Notes under the pieces: model-generated
Told to the model about the DNA's origin: nothing
The model's database searches: none
Seen by the model: the letters and a program-made list of their open reading frames with translations, nothing else
Origin: Thunnus maccoyii
Lineage: Eukaryota > Chordata > Actinopteri > Scombriformes > Scombridae
Assembly (NCBI RefSeq): GCF_910596095.1
Contig: NC_056542.1
Coordinates: 27,082,957-27,146,956, forward strand
DNA length: 64,000 nucleotides
Direction: 5' to 3'
Shown: positions 51,895 through 61,650 of the stretch, piece after piece
How positions within the stretch are numbered: the stretch's first letter is position 1
Layout of the letters: each line of letters starts with the position of its first letter
Program-made: the position numbers and the translations under genes

Positions 51895-53662
51895 ATGAAT
51901 CAAATCACTTTATTAAAAACCTGTGTAGGACTACAGCAGGTATACAGTCGGCCAACTTTCTGGATTGAGTTTGTGAACTCCTTCAATGTAAGTCCTCCTT
52001 TGTGCTCAACCATGACAATTACAAGAAATCTTACTGTACATATCAATGAGAAAAACAAGGGTCCTCCATGATTCATTTTTGGATAAATCAAATGTGCAAA
52101 ATGAAAACAAACTTTAATGACATAAAATAACGACATGCGGCCTTTCTCAATGAAAGAAGTTGGGTGAAGAGCATTTCCAAAGAAAACACAAATCCTCAGA
52201 GACAGTTTGCTGAATTCCCTTAAGATAAGCACCTGTTTTCATTTAAACCTGATCATGCACTGTCACTTTATCATTTGACAGAATAATCAACTGAGCATCA
52301 ATAAATCATTTGATAGATAACATCAAACTCAGCATTTCCTTTAAAGCATAACATTGCTTGCAAAGCTTTTCTAATGGTAACATTCACTACAGAAATTTGC
52401 TTACCTCAACCTCCCTTCAAGCCGTTTATCTCAAGTCCAAAGACATCCACAGACCACAGATATACTGCATCATGTCTGCATATTTCAGATGATAAAAGCT
52501 TTCTCCACCTGCCAATGTTACCATGACAACAGCTTGCCAACTGACATTAGTACCAAATTTTCCAACACTGACCGGTTATTTCATTACAATAATGCATAAC
52601 AGGATGCTCAATCAAAGCCATTGACTTAAACAATTATCCTCACATTTTCTGATGCAAAAGGAAGCAAAAATTTGTTTTTATCTTCTTATCAGCTAAGATA
52701 ACTGGTCTGAGATTACACTGCGATGGAGATGCATGTTTTATAAAGATGGCGTCCAAGCAGTGACTGTATCAACTATTTAAGAGCAAAGAAACATTCCCTC
52801 CCCCTTAAAAAAAAAAAAAAAAATCACTGTAGTGATCACTGGATATTTTTCCTCAATATCAATGCTGACAAAGGAGGAGAATGACTGACAGATCGGTAGC
52901 TATGAGATTACCATAGGAACCCACAGCTAGCAGTTACAGTTGGGCTAGATTCTAGTCTATGGTCCTTTGGGCCATTTATCCATATTTCATTTTAATGCAG
53001 ATTTCCAGTGTAAAAGGGCTGCACAGCACAAGGAGATGACGTGAACTATCAAGCAACATTCATTAGAAAAAAAGCAGGTTCCAGACAATGAAAGACATAA
53101 ATATAAAAACACAATAATCAAGCAAACCAAGGGATGTCACTGGTAAACAGTGATGCTTTAAATTAATTACACTCCTTTGTCCTTTGAGGTTATAAATAAG
53201 ACAAAGAGAAGGAATTGTACTCCCTGTTTGAGTTTCAAAAGGTAGTACAGGTACCAGGGAAAACTGAAATAGAATATTTCCCTGTGCTACCTAACAGAAT
53301 GAATCAGAATCTAAATGGTGCTGTCTAATAGTGTATCTCACTTTTAGTCTAACCTAAGATAAACTGGATTGTAGAAATGCTACTCTCTCGAAGACCAAAA
53401 TGACCTTGCCACATGAACAGTGAGAACACCAGGTGTGGTATCTGCCCTCAAGAATGATGCATTTTACACTGCCGCAGCTGGAAAACAGACTAAAATGGCT
53501 GCTGGTGGAAACAGGGTGGAGAAGGAGGACAGTTTGCTAACAGATAAGTAGTGTAGGGTGATAATCCTGGTTGGTTTGAAGACTTTAAAGATAGACTAAT
53601 GATTGATTCAGTGTCTTTCCCCCCCTCATCCCTCCGGCTCAAAACTGAGCATTTCTAAAATG
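51895..53662 (-). other. ebag9: inferred 3' UTR of ebag9
   Basis: Downstream of the ebag9 stop on the minus strand, the only canonical AATAAA I find is the complement of 51909-51914, about 1.75 kb past the stop. No convincing repeat interrupts the stretch, which supports a long 3' UTR. ATTAAA-type alternatives exist (complement near 52106 and 52986). Inferred. Confidence 0.5.
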
Positions 53663-56600
53663 TTACGAGAGCTTGACGGCAATCTTTTGCTCCTTCTTCA
53701 TCATCCTCTGAGCGTCTTTCTCCATCTTCTTCCTCTGCTGCTCCATGGATCGCTTTTCTCTCTCAGCCATCTTCTGTTGTCTGTTAAATCACAGCAAAAC
53801 AAACATGCAGTTGAGCGCTATGTCATTACAGTGCACATCAACAGAAGCTGGGTCAGCTGAGAGTGGGGGGAAAAACAACATCTTGTTCCTTGTTCCTACA
53901 TGTTGTAATAATGGCGTACACTGCCACCTGCTGGCCACTGAGTGAATCTACACTTCTCTATCTACTGCATATAGGCACACATGCATTCCTGACATATTAC
54001 CTGAGCACCTCCTCTGCCTCCCAGGCAGCATCAGACTCATCTTCCCAGGCGTTTGTGTCCTCTTGCCAGTTGTCCATTTCTCCCAGCTCAGCCTGTACAA
54101 AATGAATAAAACTATAGCCATGAAGATTCTAGTATAAATACAAGAGATAGAATTCCTGAATTAGACCAAAAAGCAAGCAAACTAAATATTTTACACCAAG
54201 ACTTTAACAACGCAATCGTTTTGGCTCTCTTGTCTAGCTGCCATGCTTCAGGGAGACTGGACAGATTTTTATTTTTTTTTTAATACAAAAGACAGACTGT
54301 ATGTAAGAGATTGCACTTTCCACACTGTTGTATTCCTACTAGTTATAGTTTCATATTCTAGTTTAGTTAACTGCACCGACGCCACAATCTACGGTCCAAA
54401 CACCACAGGGAGAGAGAGGTTTGGTTTGAAATTACCTGTAAAATTGTACGCTTTAAAAAGGTATACTATACAGGATTTGTCAGTTGTAAATACAATTTGT
54501 ATTTGTAAATACAATATTCAAAGTTGGACTCTCCTCCCCGGCTCAACGACACCAGAGTGAGATGAGAGCATGAGAGAGAGAGAGAGAGAGAAGCAGCAGT
54601 GGTCAAGCAAGCTAGAGAGTGAATGAAGAGAGGGAGTGGCGGCAGAAAAAACAAAAGCCGTGAATCAGATAAATAAAACGTTATTTTCTCATTGTTCCAG
54701 CGGTTATGTTCTAAAGCACAAATATCAACACGACCACACCTCCGCACTACCCTGTGGGAAGGTGCCGCGTTGCTGGATTTGGTGTGAATGCAGAGCTTCA
54801 TCCTGTCCGCTGTGGCCTCTCTGCTCTGCGTGTGTGCAGCTCAGCCCCGCCCTCGGTCAGGCAGATACACAGACCTGACGCTTTTTATACATCCGTGACA
54901 CAGACACAGAAAGCAGAGCGGAGCAGAGGAGAGAGACGGAGACAGCTATGTTACCTGGTCGCTACGCTACGAGTCCTGACCTCACACCTTGCTCACTGTT
55001 ATTGGCTGAAGGTGACACACCCACTACCCAAAATTTGACACCCAGAAATGTCACATATATACAGCAAAATAATAAAAAAATAAGTAAACACAAGCAGAGG
55101 GCAGAGTCTGTGCAGATAAATACACTATACACTTCTAGTGGGTCATAAGTGATGATTTAGAGGGATTATTTTTGTATGAATCTATACATTGTTTTTTTTG
55201 TTTTTTTTAGGAAAATCCTGCATAGTATACCTTTAACAGATCATCGCAAAATGAAAGAGCTCCTCCAGACATGTTTTAAGAGATTTTTTATTAATAATTG
55301 GTTCTTTTTTCCACAAAAATTCAATTACCTAGTTAAAAAAAACTTATCAAATTCATTCTGTCTCATTCCTCACAGAATCATTCAGTATCTATGAATATGC
55401 AAATATTTTTCAATTCAAAGGTTTAACTGCTAGACACAATAACTCCTACTTTACTGAAAAGTTCATCTCAGTGTATTTAATTTTTTTTTTCCAGGCATTT
55501 GCCTTTATTGAAAAGCCGATAGTATAGAGGCAGACAGGAAACAAGGTGAAAGAGAGAGAGAGGTGTGTGATGTGCAACAAAGATCTGTGGCCGGAATCAA
55601 ACCATGAATGTTCCAGTTATGTGATATTCACCAGATACCAAGGCACTCCTTGATTCTCAGTGAATGTGTAAGTTGCACACTGGACAACTATTACAATTTA
55701 AGGTAAGCACAGATGAATGAGCAAACAGTCATCTAGTGTCAAACTGCATATACATCATTCTGTACAGTGAAGCCCTCATCCAACTGAAGGGATAACACAG
55801 AAATGTAATTTCTGGGCTTGATTTGTGATCAGATTTTTTTTGTTTTTTTCATGTACTTACACTTAACTGCATTTAAATGTATACTATTCTATGATAACAC
55901 CTCTGCTTAGTCCTACCTGAAGCTTCAGAAGAAATAAAATTGTAACTCACTGAGGGAGCGCTGAAGGTCATCATATCCTGAGAGGCTGCCAGTCTGCTGG
56001 AGAAACCTGCTGAGCCATCAGGCACCAAGTAGTTCAAGGGCTCCCTTTTCTTCAGCACTATCTGCAAACCAGAGAGAAAGGAGGTATGACATAAACTAAC
56101 ACACTTCGTTATTCATTACCGACAGATTACAATCCCATTATAGGCAGAAACAGATTTAGTCATTTTTATATTCCAAGTGGACACAATTCAAGCAAATTAG
56201 AATATAATAATTACATATGTTCATTCTTTTGTGCGTTATATCATGTTGATGTGCATTCGCATTTTACATTCAACACCTTATAAACCTTTCATGTAAACTA
56301 TTACCAGGAAAGACAAGCAAATGGTGAAGACAGGAGCGTTCCAATCAGTCAGCTGATATTCCCACTGACCTTTTATTTATTCTTCTAACCTGATATTTCA
56401 ATCAAGGTTTGATAAACAGAAGATTCAAGTAAAGTGCGATTGGTCACAACCATCAGATTGTATAATTTATCATTGCAGGAAAACTGTAATTTACCATTTA
56501 CTTGTTTATTGATAGTATTTAAAGGAATGCTTCAATGTTTTGATATATTCACTTATTTTTTTGTCTGTCCAATATGGTATTAGATTTAAGAAGTGTACTA

Positions 56601-57859
56601 TCTAGCTTTGCACACTGGAAGCAGGGGGGCATACTGGAGATTGCGTAGGTCTGTAAAAGATGCCTTCCAGCAACTCCAAAACTTATTTACATTCCATTAA
56701 TATGTATCTGTAAATTCTTAAGTGTCAAAATAGAAAACCAAACACCAACTTGAAAAAAATGTACTCAGGAAATTTAGTGTTGTCAATTTGGCATTTGCAT
56801 GATAATACTAGTGGAGCTGCAGCTAATAATTATTTTCATTATTAATTAACCTGCTGATTATTTTCTTGATTAATTAATCAAATCATCAGAAAACTGTGAA
56901 AATGTGTCTTTTTCTATCTGACCAACAAAGATATTCAATTTTCTATAATGTAAGACAAGGAAAGGCAGCAATTTGCTCCAATGTCTGTGGACATACCTTC
57001 TGTGTTTTCCTGATGGTTGGAGTCATGTCTTTGAAGTAGTCCGGCTCTTCATCATCATTGTTGGGCGCAGGGGAAACGTTTCCGTTGCCACCCTCAATCT
57101 TAATACTAGTAGGAGCTTCTTCATCCCAAGAGCTCCATTCTTCAATCTCTGGCTGTGCAGACTAAAACATTAAAGAAATATAGAAAAATCTATCATAAGA
57201 CAAAGTGAAGAGCAGCAGTCTGTTTAGTATTTATCTCTACAAGCAAACACGTAAATATCTCTGCCACAGCAGCTACTACACTAGAATACACAGAAAGAGG
57301 ACTTACAGTACTGGACAGCTGCTGTCAAATGATAAAACACTGACCTGTTTTGGTACCGATGATGAAAAATCCACCGTTGTTGGGAGAGTTATTTGATCAC
57401 CACTGAGCTTGCGGCCCCTCCCACTCCTGTAATATAATACAATAAAATAAAAAAAGTGTAAAGAGATTGTTCCATCAACCAAGATTAAAAACTCAATTTT
57501 ATTTTGTTTTTGCACTACAGATGCATGCTTATTAAAAGTTGAGGGCCTATCGCTAGATTCAGTGATAAATTGGCCTACTTGTGATCCACCACGCAATGGT
57601 CTGTTTCATAATACATCTATTTTTTTTTTTTTGACATGTTTATCTTTACCAGTAAGCAAATTACTGTTGCACTGACAACATTATAACTGGAGTTTGTGTC
57701 ATCTCCACAGAACAGAACAGCATTCATCTGGGCTACTGTACATTATTATATTAGTTCAGTTTTCAGTTACGCTCACCTGCATATCAACCTTTTAAAGAAA
57801 GAAAGCAAATTGGCTAGACATGTGCAGATCTTGAAAAGACGGAACTGAGTGATGGCCAT
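53663..57859 (-). CDS. ebag9: EBAG9 / RCAS1 Golgi protein, complete, six coding exons
   Basis: Small Golgi/vesicle membrane protein. In mammals it binds Snapin and restrains regulated exocytosis, including cytotoxic granule release, and it alters O-glycan expression. Exons on the minus strand are 57859-57777, 57426-57345, 57152-56997, 56061-55951, 54092-54001 and 53780-53663. All borders are GT-AG and the joined frame gives 213 residues, the same length as human. Landmarks: start MAITQFRLFKICTCLANLLS with a single hydrophobic segment about 8-27; SGRGRKLSGDQITLPTTVD; EEWSSWDEEAPTSIKIEGG; EPDYFKDMTPTIRKTQK; KKREPLNYLVPDG; DNWQEDTNAWEDESDAAWEA; and a charged C-terminal coiled coil ending in KLS. 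A good acceptor lies 12 bp before the ATG, so at least one non-coding 5' exon exists. It is tail to tail with sybu and head to head with ttk. Confidence 0.97.
54455..55235. mobile_element. terminal-inverted-repeat DNA element in ebag9 intron
   Basis: The left end 'aaaggtatactatacaggat' (about 54457) and right end 'aatcctgcatagtatacctt' (about 55214) are reverse complements with one or two mismatches, about 780 bp apart. TTAA occurs next to both ends (54453-54456 and 55232-55235), which hints at piggyBac-type TTAA targeting, but the exact border is ambiguous because of A-runs. The interior has a GA microsatellite (54567-54592) and no transposase. It is non-autonomous. Confidence 0.6.
55478..55650 (+). 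repeat. SINE-like teleost repeat, copy 2
   Basis: The order 'catttgcctttattgaaaag', 'gaggcagacaggaaacaagg', 'gtgatgtgcaacaaagatct' and 'ggccggaatcaaaccatgaa' is the same as in the copy at 47225-47395, with considerable divergence. Located in an ebag9 intron. Confidence 0.55.
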
Positions 57860-58391
57860 GATGAAATTGAGCTGAAAGGAGGAAGAAAAGAGAAAATATT
57901 AGCATTTGAGTTTACAATGTGTATTGTTCTGCTCCAAACCACCAGGGTGTGTGGTGAAGAAAATCTCCAACTCTCCAGTACGACAACATTTTAGCAGGGT
58001 AACATGCAATCAGGGAATAATTGGCCTGAAGTCATTACTTAAAGAAGGAAATACTAACAACCAGTCAGTCGTGTCAATCCGCATCTTTTCTACGGACAGC
58101 AATGACAACAACCCCTTTTTATAATGTTATCATGCTTGTAGGTGAAATTGTGCGATTACCAAGCACACTGTATGTGGAAATAACCAATTACAACAAAGAA
58201 AAACACCAATACATGTAATAATACTAACACACTTTACCTGTGTAACGTACTATTCTCTGCATACAACAAACTACCGTGCTCGGGCTGACGGTAGTCGTTG
58301 TCCTGTCAACGTTTTAGCAGAGACACCGCCACTATATTCAGTTTACATTGGGTTTTTATACACGCTAGCTACTATACATATATACACTCAC

Positions 58392-58520
58392 CTTGCTTGA
58401 TGTCAGTACACTGTTTGCAGAGCAGCTGCTTTCCTCTTATGTGTCAAAAGAGACAAGTGCATTTACCTGCTAACCTTTGCTTGCTAGCTTAGCCGACAGA
58501 AAAACATGATATTCCTCAAT
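58392..58520 (-). other. ebag9: possible non-coding 5' exon of ebag9
   Basis: On the minus strand a strong donor CAAG|GTGAGTG lies at the 58391/58392 border, upstream of the coding exon whose acceptor is at about 57872. A non-coding first exon ending here would complete the gene. A second usable donor (GCAG|GTAAATG) lies near 58467. The upper boundary is arbitrary, as no start site can be read. Confidence 0.35.
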
Positions 58521-58751
58521 CCTTCAATTGTCTAAGTGACACGACAAATTGGCGGTAGCAAATAATATCACTGTCATGTCATAACCATGTATGTAACAGC
58601 TGCACAGCCCAATGTGTGTTTCATGACCAAACTCTTAAATTTGTGTCGTCGCTCATCTCTGTCCCACGGCTGCCATCTTTGAGCTGGGAGGAACAGCGTG
58701 GTCCTGCCGCATTCACGGGCTCATACAGTGTGGGAGATACGGGCTTCGTTA

Positions 58752-59085
58752 TCAGAATCAGATTCAGAATCATATTTATTGGTCAAGTATGTTTACACAT
58801 ACAATGAATTTGACTCCGGTTTAGTGGCTCTCAATGTACTTACACAGAATAACAACACAACAATCATGAGAAATATACACAAGGAATGACTATATATAGG
58901 TGAAACCGTTTCTGTGAACTGTGAACAGGATATATACTACATTATAGTATATATTATTGTACATATAGTAGTTGGTAATGTACAGTATATACAGCCTGTT
59001 CAGATATACAGTAGAGAGTGAAATGTATTGCACATTTTGTATTTTAGACTGAAATAAATAACATAACATCACATTAGAATCTCCT
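58752..59085 (+). repeat. dispersed teleost repeat between ebag9 and ttk
   Basis: Begins 'tcagaatcagattcagaatc' then 'tttattggtcaagtatgttt', 'acacatacaatgaatttgac' and 'tccggtttagtgg', a pattern I recognise from a common fish repeat. It is followed by TATA-rich sequence to about 59040. Non-coding. Confidence 0.5.
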
Positions 59086-59199
59086 TTGAGAAGCATCATG
59101 GCAAATATATACTCACCTAATTAAATATCTTAAGGAAACAAGTTTAGTAGAGAAATGTTTATCTTTTTTGTCTCTTTTCTAAATTTTGTTGTCTACTGC

Positions 59200-59288
59200 T
59201 CCACACTCCAGTCCAGTAGGTGGCGGTAATGCTCCTTTAAACTTGTTTACCAACCGCCAATAAACCCAAAAGAAGAAGAAGAAGAATC
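59200..59288 (+). repeat. short teleost repeat abutting the ttk promoter, copy 1
   Basis: 'cagtccagtaggtggcggta' followed by 'ccaaccgccaataaacccaa' and AGAAGAAGAAG is a very frequent short fish repeat. It ends about 50 bp before the inferred ttk transcription start and supplies one CCAAT box (59257-59261). A second, more diverged copy lies at 60690-60765. Confidence 0.55.
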
Positions 59289-59294
59289 CAGCAC

Positions 59295-59345
59295 AAACTA
59301 TCCAATCAACACACGGCATGGACGGAAGTGGCATATTTGAAAACT
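59295..59345 (+). promoter_or_regulatory. ttk: inferred ttk promoter with CCAAT box and CHR-like site
   Basis: A CCAAT box at 59302-59306 is followed 30 bp later by TTTGAA at 59336-59341. CCAAT (NF-Y) upstream of a TTTGAA cell-cycle homology region is the arrangement that recruits MuvB/DREAM and B-MYB at G2/M genes, and TTK is a known G2/M-expressed gene. Just downstream is the inferred 5' exon ending at 59418. The motifs are seen directly; their function is inferred. Confidence 0.45.
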
Positions 59346-59418
59346 GGCAGTTGAAGCTGAAGTCGAAGCGTTTTCGTGCCCCAACGAGTGAAAAAGGATT
59401 AATTACAGCGCAAACACG
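59345..59418 (+). other. ttk: inferred non-coding first exon of ttk
   Basis: Sequence ending ACACG|GTGAGA at 59418/59419 makes a strong splice donor. The first coding exon starts right at an acceptor (61650/61651), so an upstream non-coding exon is required. The CpG-containing stretch with no repeat fits that exon. The start is approximate. Confidence 0.45.
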
Positions 59419-59879
59419 GTGAGATATATTAAAATAATAACGTTAATCTCTTTTATTGTTTAGGAAAAAAGGCTTTACACATACGTTTTTTTACCGTAAT
59501 TAGCGTGACCAGTAAGGAAACTAAACCTCGTTGATGTTAACAACATTGCTAAATGTCAGCTGGCTAGCTAACCCAGCTAACTCAAGTTGTCAACACGAAA
59601 GCGTTCAACATTATGTAAAGAAACTGCAACAGTGACCAAGAATATCTTCTGAATAATTCGGCGAAACTCCTATTTGCTTCGCAGTATACCTACAAGGTCT
59701 CATAAAGATATGCATTAATTAACGAGTTGAAAGTCGAACAAACGATCCAAAGTCAGGCTGCACATCATTGTGGCACCTTAAATTACGTCACAATTAACTT
59801 TCTGATGTGGTCTTGACGTTACTGTGTACACCACATCCTTGCCACCATCCATGTCACTTTTAAAGTTACTGATTTTGGA

Positions 59880-59995
59880 GAGTGGCTTTTAAATGTATAG
59901 TTCGGATTTTTTGAAGTGGGGTTATATAAGGTACTTATCCCAGTGTATTAAAGTTGCCTTCAGAAGATGGGGGTCAGTGTTGTATCGAACTTAGA
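59880..59995 (+). repeat. dispersed percomorph repeat in ttk intron 1
   Basis: The phrases 'tagttcggattttttgaagt', 'ggttatataaggtacttatc' and 'gccttcagaagatgggggtc' match a short repeat that I know as frequent in percomorph genomes ('gttcggattttttgaagtggggttgtatgaggtactta'). Non-coding. Confidence 0.5.
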
Positions 59996-59999
59996 CCCT

Positions 60000-60200
60000 G
60001 TTCAAACTTGGTTTTAAAATGGACAACGTTAAATATAAGTCTAAACGACCACCGAGACGCATTGTGATCCGATCACTCAAACCTCTTGCCGAGGAGGTCC
60101 AGGACGCATTTGACACATATCTTTTGTAGTCTAAACGCTAATGCGTACTGATGGTCCTGATTTGGTTTCCCCCGAGCCTCGCCCCCATGGAGGCGCGCGT
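60000..60200 (+). repeat. probable MITE-like repeat in ttk intron 1
   Basis: 'gaccctgttcaaacttgg' and 'gacgcattgtgatccgatca' resemble a fish DNA-element family that begins with a 'gttcaaacctggtattaaca' type end and contains 'gatccgatcac'. No clear matching right end or target duplication. Tentative. Confidence 0.35.
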
Positions 60201-60689
60201 TCACAAAAAGCTCGCCCCCGACATGCTGTGCTCGTGAAACCTTCATAATCAGAGGGGAAAACCAGAGTTGGGAGGGAAATAATCAAACAATGGCAGTCGT
60301 ATTGGGATAGCGCAACTAAAGGAAGACACATGCAAAACAAAATAAAGTAGGAGTGGTAAATAATGGAATCAACAGGAAATATCAAGTAATTATAAGTAGA
60401 GTAAGAATTGGTCACAGCAGCCTGAGTTGTGCACTTTTTTTCTTAGGAAAAAACCGAACTGGTCATTATATGCTAATCAGTGTCAGGAAAAAGAGACATT
60501 GAAGCATGTCCTGATTCATGCAGGAAATATGAAGAGGAAAGAAGGGCAATGCTTACAGGGGTACAGAGTGGAGGCCAGAGTTTAAGATCTGCTTGAGTGT
60601 GGGGACACAGTGGAGGGGAAAAAAACTGATAATTAAATTTTTGAGAGTGACTGGACTGATTACAAGACTGTAATAGATTTGGACAACAG

Positions 60690-60765
60690 TGGATAATTAA
60701 ATCCAGAGGGAGGTAGTAATGCAATTTAAAGGATGCCAACTGCTATAAAAACCCAAAGAAGAAGA
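60690..60765 (+). repeat. short teleost repeat, copy 2
   Basis: 'gggaggtagtaatgcaattt', then 'ggatgccaactgctataaaa' and 'acccaaagaagaagaa', the same order as the copy at 59200-59288 with more mutations. Located in ttk intron 1. Confidence 0.45.
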
Positions 60766-61650
60766 ATGTGGTTCTTGTACCACTGAGGTATTATGGAGAG
60801 CACAAGGCTCAAAACTAACTTTAACAAGTTTTATCTGTAGAATGTTGTGTTCTAGAAGTGAAAGGCACATTTCATGACTGTTATATTTTGAAAATGGGGA
60901 AACATAGCCCATGTTTGTTGTGTTTTTCATGTCTTTATTAACACAAACAACAACTATTTATATATATACAATATTATATTTCTGAGTTTTCATTTTGATA
61001 ATGTAGACTTTTGGAAGAAATGTGCTAATTCACATAACTGATTTTTTTTGTTTTGTTTTGTGCTCTGTTGTCCACTTTAGTTCAGCCATTTAGAGTAAAC
61101 TATTTTGGATGGTTTTCTGTCCCAACAGGTACACTTTCACCACAGTTTATTGAGAAAAGGTCACACAAGTCTTTAGGCTTTATCTTTGTCTTAAAACCAC
61201 CTCCATTACAGCAGGAAAAACACATCCTGACAGCTGAAAATGTTACTGTCAGATACTGATTCCCCTCTGTTCAATGTGAAAAGAAGCTCACACATCTGTC
61301 ATATTCATACTGCTGACTTATTTCCCCTCAACAGGTAAGTCCAGTGATTCTCAGCCTGATAGGGCTGTGTGATATGCCCAAAATCTCATATCCCCATAAA
61401 GATCATTTCATATCCAGATAATGATATATATCATGTTAGAGCACATTTCAGCAGTACATTGCTTAACTTAACTAAAAGGTCAGAGGTCATGTGTGCCACT
61501 AAAGCATACTTACATACCAAGTGAGGAATCATTAAGTTAAATTAAATTGTCATTCTTTTGAATGGGTTTTGGTGTCTTTGGTGTATATCTGTATGAAAGA
61601 GACAATACATAACGTTATCCGGGCTGATGTATGTTGTATGTCAATTTCAG

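Noticed and set aside
54466-54801. 111-codon minus-strand open frame in ebag9 intron
   Set aside because: Contained in the inverted-repeat element and partly a GA microsatellite translation. No transposase similarity.
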